Positions 1-8,065 of a DNA stretch of 64,000 bases are shown here, one piece after another. The notes below the pieces were generated by a model, which made no database searches, had not been told where the DNA came from, and saw nothing but the letters and a program-made list of their open reading frames with translations. Each line of letters starts with the position of its first letter. Positions within the stretch are counted from its first letter, which is position 1. The DNA lies in the NCBI RefSeq assembly GCF_017168195.1, contig NZ_JADNYL010000002.1:558001-622000 (forward strand), in the 5' to 3' direction. The stretch is from Thalassotalea sp. G2M2-11. GTDB taxonomy: Bacteria > Pseudomonadota > Gammaproteobacteria > Enterobacterales > Alteromonadaceae. The translations under genes were made by a program, and so were the position numbers.

Positions 1-703
1 CAGCTGCAGGTGCAGTGATCCCTGCTAAACAACGATTTTTCGCTGCTAACACTTCTTTTATCCATGATACTGGCTGTAGCTGTTGCCCTACTTTCATCAG
101 GCTGCCTGCAATATTACGTACCATATGATGAAGAAAGGCATTCCCTTTTACATCAATAATAAGGTAATTGCCTTGACGTGTTACATCACAATGCAATAGC
201 GTACGCACCGGTGAGTGAGATTGGCAATGCACGGTACGAAAAGAAGTAAAATCATGCTGACCAACTAAATACTGGGCTGCTTGATGCATCAGGTTTTCAT
301 CTAATTCATAATGACAAAAACTCAAGCCATGACTCAGTATTGCTGAACGTAATGGATTATTATAGATAATATATCGATAGTTTCTTGCTGTAGCACTGAA
401 CCTCGCATGAAACTCTTCCGGCACTTGTTTCACCCAAGAGACAGCGATATCTTTAGGTAAGTTAGTGTTCACTCCTAATGTCCATGCGACATCTTTACGT
501 ATTTTTTCAGTATCAAAATGCACGATTTGATTAGTGGCATTAACACCAGTATCAGTTCGACCAGCACAAACCACTTCGATAGGTTCATCGGCAATTTTCG
601 ATAACGCTTGTTCTAATGTTTGTTGAACGCTAACCACATTTTTTTGACGTTGCCAGCCATAATAACGGCTACCATCATATTCAACACCTAAAGCGTAACG
701 CAT
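1..703 (-). CDS. truA: tRNA pseudouridine(38-40) synthase TruA, 3' end missing
   Basis: Makes pseudouridine at positions 38-40 of the anticodon arm of many tRNAs. Read on the minus strand from an ATG at 703, the protein starts [17 protein letters not shown]. It has the catalytic-Asp motif [11 protein letters not shown] and the segment [17 protein letters not shown], both typical of TruA. The frame stays open to the left edge at about residue 234, so only the last few dozen residues of a roughly 260-residue protein are missing. It lies downstream of fimV in the same direction, an order common in Shewanella and Vibrio relatives. A strong hairpin separates the two genes, so truA probably also has its own promoter in the 120-bp gap. 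Confidence 0.96.
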   Translation of the reverse strand, partial: MRYALGVEYDGSRYYGWQRQKNVVSVQQTLEQALSKIADEPIEVVCAGRTDTGVNATNQIVHFDTEKIRKDVAWTLGVNTNLPKDIAVSWVKQVPEEFHARFSATARNYRYIIYNNPLRSAILSHGLSFCHYELDENLMHQAAQYLVGQHDFTSFRTVHCQSHSPVRTLLHCDVTRQGNYLIIDVKGNAFLHHMVRNIAGSLMKVGQQLQPVSWIKEVLAAKNRCLAGITAPAA

Positions 704-825
704 TGACTCTCCAATTTAGCTGTGCTGCTATTTTTCGGCGCATTATCCACTATTTTGCTGATATTTGCGACTATCAAAATAATTTTCAAAATAAATTATT
801 CACCAAATCTCGGTTTAACTGACGA

Positions 826-862
826 CAAAAAATAAAGCCAGAGTCTGTGACTCTGGCTTTAT
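826..862 (-). terminator. Intrinsic terminator after fimV
   Basis: A perfect 14-bp inverted repeat (832-845 with 849-862) encloses a 3-base loop. On the minus strand it is followed by a run of seven T residues. It lies 38 bp past the fimV stop codon and before truA, so it should end or attenuate fimV transcripts. Confidence 0.85.
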
Positions 863-899
863 CGTTAGGTTTAAAATGCTACAAGAAATATAGTATTAA

Positions 900-3800
900 T
901 TAATCAGTTAAATTATCCAGTAACTGCTGTGCTTCAAGCTGTTGCTCAGCATCTCCTAATTTTACCACATCTTCTAATATGACCTGAGCATTATCGATAT
1001 CACCGATTTCCAAATAAACTTTTGCTAAATCCAACTTAGCAGCAACTCCGTTATCATCTTCTTCATCAACATCGATTTGTTGACCATCACTGGTGAACTC
1101 AGGAAACTCTCCTAATCCAACATCTATATTGGTTTGATCATATGGTTCTCGTTGTTCTTCACTATCATCTAAGGTCTCAGAGATCAGATCATCTACTGAA
1201 ATAAAATCACGTTCATCCTCAACTTGCGCTTCGCTTTCGTTTTCAACTTGCGGTTGCTCATCTATATTATCTGTCGTCTCAGTAATCGCATCTTCAGCTC
1301 TTTGTGGCGCTTCTTCTTCAATATTAGCTAATAGCTCATCAAAATCTAAATTATCAAGCTCTTCAATATCACCAATTTCTGAAGCTTCTGTATCAGTTGT
1401 CGCCGAATTCGGCTTTTCATCTTCTTCAGCTAATAAATCAGCCAAGATATTACTATCGGTAAAATCAGGAGATAACTCGACACTCTCAGACTCATCTTGT
1501 TCGTCTTGCAATAACTGCGAAAGCGTTGACTCATCAAACTCTCCCTCAACATCAGCTAAAATACTGTCGTCAACGTCTGCTTCACCCGCTTTTTCTTCAT
1601 CAGAAGATTCTTCAGCATCAAGAATTTCGTCACCAATATCTAAAGCTTCTTCCTGCTCGTTACCTTGAGCAACATCATCAATTAATGCATCAATGTCTAA
1701 ATCATCATTAATGACTTCTGTTTCTTGCTGCTCCGCGACTTGATCAGTATCATCACTGTCTTGCGACTCCTGACGATTCAGTTCGCTTAAATCGACAGAT
1801 AAAAATGGTGCAACATAATCTTCAGCTAGGTTTTCGATCAATGCTTGGTGATTGTCTGTTTCAACCTCTTGTTCCACATCATTTGGTAACTCTGTTTCAC
1901 CTAAAGTATCAGCTAACATCTCATCAATCTGTTGCTGTTCTTTGGCATCAAGTGAAACCTCTTCTTGGGTGTCCTCACTTCGATCATCAGACACTTCTGG
2001 AGTATCAACATCCATGGTTGCTAATAACGCATCGATATCATCTGGATCGGAAATTTCTAAATTATTATCTTCATCGTCACTTTCGATACCTGACAACTGA
2101 GTTTCATTTTCTATTTCTTCAACTGTAGGTGCGGCTGCCATTGACTCCATCAAGGCATCAATGTCATCCGGATCGGTCAGCTCAGCTTGACCATTATCGA
2201 CAGCTTCTGGTTCTTCATTTAACTCGGCTGCTGGCTCAGCTGTTTCATCAGGTGCTGCCGCCATTGATTCCATCAAAGCATCTATATCATCTGGATCGGT
2301 CAGCTCAGCTTGACCATCATCGACAGCTTCTGGTTCTTCATTTGACTCGGCTGCTGGCTCAGCTGTTTCATCAGGCGCTGCCGCCATTGAATCCATCAAG
2401 GCATCTATATCATCCGGATCGGTCAGCTCAGCTTGACCATCATCAACAGCTTCTGGTTCTTCATTTAACTCGGCTGCAGGCTCAGCTGTTTCATCAGGCG
2501 CGGCCGCCATTGACTCCATCAAGGCATCTATATCATCTGGATCGGTCAGCTCAGCTTGACCATCATCTTCAGCTTCTGGTTCTTCATTTGACTCGGCTGC
2601 TGGCTCAGCAGTTTCATCAGGTGCTGCCGCCATTGAATCCATCAATGCATCTATATCGTCTGGATCACTTAATTCTTCTTCGTTTGAAACTTCAACAAGA
2701 TCTTCATTGTCGTCATCTTGAGCGACTTCTTGATGCTCTTCTTCTAACAAATCATCTAATGAGCTCTGATCTAATTCTCCACCTTCCAATTCATCAATAG
2801 CATCATCAACATTGATTTCATCTTGAGGTTGCTCATCACTATCTTCATCAAGATCAGATAATAAAGAGTCCAAGTCTCCTTGATCTAATTCGCCACCTTC
2901 AAGCTCTTCACTTTCTTCTTGTTGCTCAACACTATCTTCATCATCCAATGAAATTTCTTCGAGATCATCTAAATCACCCAAATCATCTAAGTCGTCTAAA
3001 TCATCTAAATCGTCTAAGTCATCTAGATCACCCAAATCATCTAAATTGTCATCAAGATGGATCGAATCATCGTCAAGTAAATCATCTGTTGATGTTGAAT
3101 CATTATCTTCAGCTAAATCTATCGCTAATTCATCATCAAGTGATAGCTCATCGTCTAACGACAGTTCATCGTCAGCAGCTGATGGTTGTTGTTTAGCTGT
3201 TGTCTCTGTTTGAACTTCTTTTACGCTCTGTTGCTTTTGTTCAGGTATTTCACCAATTTCAAATTCTTCCGTTGATTTTTGTTTTTTCTTTCTCAACAAG
3301 AAGAAGATACCACCGAGAACTAATGATGAAGTACCAAATAAGGTTGATGCAATAAACCAAGGACTATTTATAAAGCTACTGTTGGCAAGCTCCTGCTTTT
3401 GTTTCTCAAGTAATCGCTCTTGCTCTCGAGCTTCTGCTTTGTCTAACAAGGCTTGCAGCATGGCATTGGTGTTGCTCATCTGCAACTCAACTTCTTTGCC
3501 TTTAGCTACTTCCTGCTGAAGCTCAAGTAGCTTCTCATTAAAGTCAGTTAATTTAGTGCGCAATTCTTGATTTTCTTTCAGTATGGCTTGCAAGCCGTCG
3601 ATAGAATCCAACACATCTTTTTGAATGACTTCTAGGCGCTGCTTTTGGGAATCATCATATGTTTGCAGCTGATCGTTAATTTCAGTTTTTGCTTGTTCAA
3701 GATCCTTTTTATTGACAGCTTCTTCAACAGGTTTAACAACTTCAGTCGTTGCTTTTACTTTTTTAGCAACTTTGCTTTCCCATACTTTATCGTCCTGATC

Positions 3801-4163
3801 AGATTTACTCTGCGCCGCTTTCGGGTTAATTTTGGCAATTTCTTGTGGGGTCGGTAATTTTAAATATTGTCCGTTAATGAGGTGGTTTAAGTTATTATCT
3901 TTAAAGGCAGTAGGATTTTTCTCGTACAGAGCTTGCATCACTTGATAAACAGAAAATGCGGGATCTGGACGCACCTGCAGCGCAATATTCCACAGGGTAT
4001 CTTGTGAAGTAATAGGACCATATTGTTCATAAGGAAAGACATCGCTCGACTTAGGTCCGCGAATTTGAATACCACCTTCTTGTGCCGACACAGAAAAAGT
4101 AGTGGCTGAGCTAACACAGATAATCATTACCTGCCACAGGCACAGGCGTAATAGTCGTTGCAT
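900..4163 (-). CDS. fimV: FimV/HubP polar organising protein
   Basis: Polar landmark and peptidoglycan-associated inner-membrane protein of the FimV/HubP family, which positions type IV pili, flagella or chemotaxis machinery at the cell pole. The 1087-residue protein has a signal peptide (1-28), a LysM-like periplasmic domain (about 50-106), a coiled coil (155-260), one membrane helix (268-290) followed by a KKK stop-transfer signal, a very long acidic cytoplasmic region (about 300-1030), and a C-terminal FimV domain with a TPR-like motif (LDLAKVYLEIGDIDNAQVIL). The acidic region contains an LDD-repeat run and four near-identical 41-residue repeats, described separately. It sits between asd and truA, as in related genomes. 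The domain order makes the call secure; which polar machines it serves here is not visible. Confidence 0.95.
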   Translation of the reverse strand: MQRLLRLCLWQVMIICVSSATTFSVSAQEGGIQIRGPKSSDVFPYEQYGPITSQDTLWNIALQVRPDPAFSVYQVMQALYEKNPTAFKDNNLNHLINGQYLKLPTPQEIAKINPKAAQSKSDQDDKVWESKVAKKVKATTEVVKPVEEAVNKKDLEQAKTEINDQLQTYDDSQKQRLEVIQKDVLDSIDGLQAILKENQELRTKLTDFNEKLLELQQEVAKGKEVELQMSNTNAMLQALLDKAEAREQERLLEKQKQELANSSFINSPWFIASTLFGTSSLVLGGIFFLLRKKKQKSTEEFEIGEIPEQKQQSVKEVQTETTAKQQPSAADDELSLDDELSLDDELAIDLAEDNDSTSTDDLLDDDSIHLDDNLDDLGDLDDLDDLDDLDDLDDLGDLDDLEEISLDDEDSVEQQEESEELEGGELDQGDLDSLLSDLDEDSDEQPQDEINVDDAIDELEGGELDQSSLDDLLEEEHQEVAQDDDNEDLVEVSNEEELSDPDDIDALMDSMAAAPDETAEPAAESNEEPEAEDDGQAELTDPDDIDALMESMAAAPDETAEPAAELNEEPEAVDDGQAELTDPDDIDALMDSMAAAPDETAEPAAESNEEPEAVDDGQAELTDPDDIDALMESMAAAPDETAEPAAELNEEPEAVDNGQAELTDPDDIDALMESMAAAPTVEEIENETQLSGIESDDEDNNLEISDPDDIDALLATMDVDTPEVSDDRSEDTQEEVSLDAKEQQQIDEMLADTLGETELPNDVEQEVETDNHQALIENLAEDYVAPFLSVDLSELNRQESQDSDDTDQVAEQQETEVINDDLDIDALIDDVAQGNEQEEALDIGDEILDAEESSDEEKAGEADVDDSILADVEGEFDESTLSQLLQDEQDESESVELSPDFTDSNILADLLAEEDEKPNSATTDTEASEIGDIEELDNLDFDELLANIEEEAPQRAEDAITETTDNIDEQPQVENESEAQVEDERDFISVDDLISETLDDSEEQREPYDQTNIDVGLGEFPEFTSDGQQIDVDEEDDNGVAAKLDLAKVYLEIGDIDNAQVILEDVVKLGDAEQQLEAQQLLDNLTD
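2171..2663 (-). repeat. Four 123-bp tandem repeats inside fimV
   Basis: The same motif (gatcggtcag or its variant) recurs at 2171, 2294, 2417, 2540 and 2663, exactly 123 bp apart. Each unit encodes 41 acidic residues containing DPDDIDALMESM and AAAPDETAEPAAE. Units alternate between ESN and ELN variants, and partly between DSM and ESM, so a 246-bp pair seems to have been duplicated. The repeat is in frame, so copy-number change would lengthen or shorten the acidic spacer without breaking the gene. Confidence 0.93.
2961..3053 (-). repeat. LDD short tandem repeat inside fimV
   Basis: About ten 9-bp units of the type atcatctaa encode a run of Leu-Asp-Asp triplets (residues about 371-401), interrupted twice by Leu-Gly-Asp. 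The repeat lies in the cytoplasmic acidic region directly after the membrane helix and basic segment. Confidence 0.85.
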
Positions 4164-4305
4164 TAAGATTTCCTAATTATTTTTATCTGATGCCAATTTT
4201 TTGGCTCCATTAAACCCAGATAAAACAAAGCAAAAAATATTCCAAGTAATTATATCACAGCTAAATGCTAGCAATATTCACTGAAAAAATATATCCAGTT
4301 ATAAC

Positions 4306-4342
4306 AAAAAAACTCGTCGTTAACTATAACGACGAGTTTTTA
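4306..4342 (-). terminator. Intrinsic terminator after asd
   Basis: A 12-bp perfect stem (4311-4322 with 4327-4338) and a 4-base loop, with an A run on the left and a T run on the right. It could work in both directions. By position it ends the asd transcript before fimV. Confidence 0.8.
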
Positions 4343-4400
4343 TTTTTCTTTACTATATCGAGCACTTAGCTTAGAAACTTTTACTCGACATGACGAATGA

Positions 4401-5420
4401 TTAAGATAAGTGCTCTTTGATCAGCAACTCTGCAATCTGAATACTATTCGTTGCCGCCCCTTTGCGCACATTATCAGCAACAATCCACATGTTAATACCA
4501 TTATTGTGACTAATATCTTCACGAATACGACCAACAAACGTAGCATCAACACCACTTGCTTCACCAATTTGTGTTGGAAAATCTTCGTCTTTTTCACAGA
4601 CTTCAACACCATCAGCTTGCTTCAGTAACTCTTTAACTTCTTCAGCTGAAATTTGATCGCGAGTTTCAATATGGAGTGCTTCACCATGGCCGAAGAAAAC
4701 TGGTACTCTTACCGCCGTTGGGTTCACTAGTACATTTTCATCACCTAAAATTTTCTTAGTTTCCCACACCATTTTCATTTCTTCTTTGGTATACCCATTT
4801 TCCATAAAAACATCTATTTGAGGGATAACATTAAAGGCAATTTGGCGAGAAAATGCTTTTGCTTCAACAGGCTTACCACTTAATAAATCAGCACATTGCT
4901 TAGCTAGCTCGTCCATTGCTTCTTTACCAGCACCAGAGACTGATTGATAAGTACTGACATTCACCCGTTCAATACCTACCGCATCATAAATAGGCTTTAA
5001 CGCCACCATCATCTGAATCGTAGAGCAATTAGGGTTCGCAATAATATTACGGTTACGGTAATCAGCCAGCGCTTGTGGGTTAACTTCTGGCACTACTAAA
5101 GGTACATCTGGTTCATAACGAAACTCAGAGGTATTATCAATCACGATACAGCCTGCTTCACCGGCAATAGGGGCAAATTTTGCTGAAATGCTGCCACCAG
5201 CTGAGAAGAAACCAATTTGCGCCAAACTAAAGTCAAAGGTATCTGCATCAATTACTTCAATGGTTTCACCATTAAATTCAACGGTTTCACCCGCTGAACG
5301 TGCACTTGCCAATGGGTAAAGTTTATTCACAGGAAAATCTCGTTGTTCAAGAATTTCCATAATTGTTTTACCAACTAATCCAGTTGCACCTAATACGCAA
5401 ACATCAAATTTTTGTGCCAT
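4401..5420 (-). CDS. asd: Aspartate-semialdehyde dehydrogenase
   Basis: Reduces aspartyl phosphate to aspartate semialdehyde with NADPH, the branch point to lysine/diaminopimelate, threonine and methionine. The 339-residue protein has the N-terminal Rossmann motif GATGLVG, the catalytic cysteine in NPNCSTIQ (about C132) and the downstream GHGEALHIETR segment with the active-site histidine. Because the catalytic cysteine is kept, it should be a working Asd rather than the enzymatically uncertain paralogue Usg that occupies the same place between pdxB and truA in E. coli. It starts 35 bp after pdxB and is probably co-transcribed with it. Confidence 0.96.
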   Translation of the reverse strand: MAQKFDVCVLGATGLVGKTIMEILEQRDFPVNKLYPLASARSAGETVEFNGETIEVIDADTFDFSLAQIGFFSAGGSISAKFAPIAGEAGCIVIDNTSEFRYEPDVPLVVPEVNPQALADYRNRNIIANPNCSTIQMMVALKPIYDAVGIERVNVSTYQSVSGAGKEAMDELAKQCADLLSGKPVEAKAFSRQIAFNVIPQIDVFMENGYTKEEMKMVWETKKILGDENVLVNPTAVRVPVFFGHGEALHIETRDQISAEEVKELLKQADGVEVCEKDEDFPTQIGEASGVDATFVGRIREDISHNNGINMWIVADNVRKGAATNSIQIAELLIKEHLS

Positions 5421-5455
5421 ACCCTTCTCTCTATTTAATTTCTATTTAATGACTG

Positions 5456-6589
5456 TTACTGACTAAAGCCAAGTCGATATAATTCTTTCGACTTTATCGA
5501 CTGCTCCATGCCTAGCGAAAGCGCAGAAAACTCCCTGCGAGCGGGGTAGTTTTTGCGAAGTTTATCAAAAGCTAAAGCAACCGATGGTTGATGACAGATA
5601 TGTTGTCGAAAAAGTCCATCATCACGCCTGACATCGTAAACTATTTTCACTAGTTGGTTTAGTAAAATTTCATCATATTCTTGGTTTATTTCAATATGAC
5701 TTATTCCAGAATCAGGTAAAAAGTCAGCTAAGCACTTTTCTACCGGTTTATTCAAATATTGACAAAGTTTTTGATACAAGATTTCCGTACCACGCGCCTT
5801 ACCTTCAAGGCTATACCCAGCAATATGCGCAGTCGTTATTTCACAGTATGGAATGAGCGCGGTTAAAATATTGGGTTCATTTTCCCAAACGTCTAACACT
5901 AATTTAACACCATGACCTTGCTGCTTTAAAGCTAATAGTGCTTGATTATCAATCACTTCACCACGACAGGCGTTAATTAAAATTTGCTGTTGTTTCAGCT
6001 CTGCCAAAACATTAGCATTGATCATATGAAAAGTAGGATGTTGCCCTGTTTGGGTTTTAGGCACATGTAATGAAATCACATCACATGTTAATGCTTGCTC
6101 AAGCGAAACAAATTCACGTTTATCTTCACCGCTTTGCGCTAAATAAGGATCACACAACAGGTAATTGACCCCGATAGCATCTAACTTTTCACTTAATCGT
6201 GTTCCGGTATTACCTGCTCCAACAATACCTACTGTCAGATCCATTAATCTTAATTGATAGCGCTCTGCTAACACCACTAAGCAAGACATTACGTATTCAG
6301 CGACCGATACAGCATTACACCCTGGTGCAGAATGATATGGTATGCCGCGATTTGCCAAGTAAGCTTGATCAATGTGATCAACGCCTATCGTTGCCGTGCC
6401 GACAAACTTAAGCACATCATTTTGTGCTAACAGCGCTTGATTGACCTGGGTTATCGAGCGAACCAACAAAACGTCAGCCTGACTAACCTCATTGGCAGTT
6501 AAACTGCGGCCGGCAAAAGGGGTCAACTGCCCAAAATCAGCAAAAAATTCTTGCGCAAATGGCATGTTTTCATCATAAAAAATATTCAT
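5456..6589 (-). CDS. pdxB: Erythronate-4-phosphate dehydrogenase
   Basis: Oxidises 4-phosphoerythronate in the DXP-dependent route to pyridoxal phosphate. The 377-residue length is typical. It has the D-2-hydroxyacid dehydrogenase fold: NAD-binding GIVGAGNTGTRL (about 145-156), the catalytic Arg in NACRGEVID, and the His in TTAHIAGYSLEGKARG. The last motif and the C-terminal extension separate PdxB from other family members. It lies between fabB and asd, matching the E. coli and Shewanella neighbourhood. Confidence 0.96.
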   Translation of the reverse strand: MNIFYDENMPFAQEFFADFGQLTPFAGRSLTANEVSQADVLLVRSITQVNQALLAQNDVLKFVGTATIGVDHIDQAYLANRGIPYHSAPGCNAVSVAEYVMSCLVVLAERYQLRLMDLTVGIVGAGNTGTRLSEKLDAIGVNYLLCDPYLAQSGEDKREFVSLEQALTCDVISLHVPKTQTGQHPTFHMINANVLAELKQQQILINACRGEVIDNQALLALKQQGHGVKLVLDVWENEPNILTALIPYCEITTAHIAGYSLEGKARGTEILYQKLCQYLNKPVEKCLADFLPDSGISHIEINQEYDEILLNQLVKIVYDVRRDDGLFRQHICHQPSVALAFDKLRKNYPARREFSALSLGMEQSIKSKELYRLGFSQ

Positions 6590-6627
6590 ATAGTGATTTG
6601 CCTTGCCTATTGATGTTATTTGGACAT

Positions 6628-6658
6628 AAAAAAACCGCTAACATAGGTTAACGGTTCT
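6628..6658 (-). terminator. Terminator after fabB
   Basis: Inverted repeat aaccgctaac / gttaacggtt with one mismatch and a 4-base loop, followed on the minus strand by a T run (complement of the A run at 6628-6634). It sits between the fabB stop and the pdxB start. Confidence 0.7.
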
Positions 6659-6678
6659 CATTGTCACCGCTAGCGGGA

Positions 6679-7890
6679 CTATTTATATTTTTTCATCACT
6701 AACGTAGCGTTAGTACCACCAAAACCAAAGCTATTTGACATCACTAAGTCTAATTCAGCTTCACGTGTTTCAGTAACAATATCTAATCCTTGTGCTTGCT
6801 CATCCAAGTTTTCTACATTAATTGATGGAGCGATAAAGTTGTTTTCCATCATTAATAATGAATAAATCGCTTCGTGAACACCCGCCGCACCTAATGCATG
6901 GCCTGTCATTGCTTTTGTCGCACTAATTGCCGGTGATTTTTTACCGAATAATTCTTGAATGGCGCCTAATTCTTTTACGTCACCAACCGGTGTAGATGTT
7001 CCATGAGTATTTAAATAGTCAACCTCACCTTCAACACCGTGCATGGCTTGCTGCATACAACGCACAGCTCCTTCACCACTTGGTGCTACCATATCAAAGC
7101 CATCAGAAGTTGCTCCATAGCCGACTATTTCCGCATAGATATGTGCGCCACGTGCTAAAGCATGCTCTAACTCTTCAACAACTACCATACCGCCACCGCC
7201 AGAAATGACAAAACCGTCACGGTCAGCGTCATAAGTACGCGATGCTTTTTCTGGTGTGTCATTATACTGGGTGGATAATGCGCCCATGGCATCAAACATC
7301 ATGGCTAATGACCAATCAACTTCTTCACCACCACCAGCAAAAACAATATCTTGTTTACCTAATTGAATAAGCTCTGCCGCATGACCAATACAGTGTGCAC
7401 TCGTTGCACAAGCTGAGCTAATAGAGTAATTAACACCTTTAATTTTAAACGGTGTTGCTAAACAAGCAGAACAGGTACTAGACATAGTTTTAGGTACCGC
7501 ATAAGGGCCAACACGCTTCACGCCTTTCTCACGTAACGTGTCTGCTGCCTTAACAACGTTATCAGATGAAGCTCCACCAGAGCCTGCTACGATACCGGTA
7601 CGGAAGTTCGACACTTGTTCTTCGGTTAACTTAGCATCATCGATAGCTTCTTGCATTGCTACATAAGCAAAACCCGCGGCATCACCCATAAAACGAATAG
7701 CTTTACGATCGATATGATCTTTTGTATTTAACGTTGGATTACCCCATACTTGGCTGCGTAATCCTTTCTCTTCAAAGCTTTCCGACTTTGTAATTCCTGA
7801 ACGCCCTGTTTTTAACGAAGCTAAAACTTCTTCCGCGTTATTACCGATACTTGATACAATACCTAATCCGGTGATCACTACTCGTTTCAT
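6679..7890 (-). CDS. fabB: 3-oxoacyl-ACP synthase I (FabB)
   Basis: Condensing enzyme of type II fatty acid synthesis that elongates acyl-ACPs with malonyl-ACP; FabB is needed to elongate unsaturated chains. The 403-residue protein has the full Cys-His-His triad: C161 in [13 protein letters not shown]296 in [11 protein letters not shown], and H331 in [12 protein letters not shown]. It ends in the family signature [14 protein letters not shown]. The FabB assignment rather than FabF rests on sequence character, on linkage to pdxB and mnmC, and on FadR/FabR-like sites in its promoter. It is divergent from mnmC. Confidence 0.95.
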   Translation of the reverse strand: MKRVVITGLGIVSSIGNNAEEVLASLKTGRSGITKSESFEEKGLRSQVWGNPTLNTKDHIDRKAIRFMGDAAGFAYVAMQEAIDDAKLTEEQVSNFRTGIVAGSGGASSDNVVKAADTLREKGVKRVGPYAVPKTMSSTCSACLATPFKIKGVNYSISSACATSAHCIGHAAELIQLGKQDIVFAGGGEEVDWSLAMMFDAMGALSTQYNDTPEKASRTYDADRDGFVISGGGGMVVVEELEHALARGAHIYAEIVGYGATSDGFDMVAPSGEGAVRCMQQAMHGVEGEVDYLNTHGTSTPVGDVKELGAIQELFGKKSPAISATKAMTGHALGAAGVHEAIYSLLMMENNFIAPSINVENLDEQAQGLDIVTETREAELDLVMSNSFGFGGTNATLVMKKYK

Positions 7891-7925
7891 TTAACTAACC
7901 ATCTAAAATTTAAAAATTCGGGCGT

Positions 7926-7980
7926 ATCATACAGATTTTTACCCCTCATACTGGTCTGCTCAGTGTACACTTGTACACTG
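7926..7980 (-). promoter_or_regulatory. fabB promoter with FadR-like and FabR-like sites
   Basis: Seen: a near-perfect 9+2+9 palindrome CAGTGTACA-CT-TGTACACTG at 7961-7980; directly beside and overlapping it at 7950-7964, ACTGGTCTGCTCAGT, which fits the FadR consensus ACTGGTCNGACCAGT at 13 of 15 positions; and a TATGAT -10 candidate on the minus strand at 7926-7931. The FadR-like site would be centred near -38, where FadR activates fabA and fabB in E. coli. The palindrome resembles FabR operators. Assignment to these regulators is inferred; neither regulator gene is in the window. Confidence 0.6.
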
Positions 7981-8065
7981 ATTTTTTCAAACCATGACAA
8001 TGGTAGGCAAGTATAGGTAAAATATTCACTATGTATAGCGCTAATTTAGAAAAAAAGACTGATCA

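Noticed and set aside
2129-2800. Long plus-strand open frame opposite fimV
   Set aside because: It is a by-product of the repetitive acidic coding sequence on the other strand, rich in His, Leu and Gln with no plausible fold.
1526-3196. Other plus-strand open frames opposite fimV
   Set aside because: Same cause: antisense reading of a low-complexity, Asp/Glu-rich gene.
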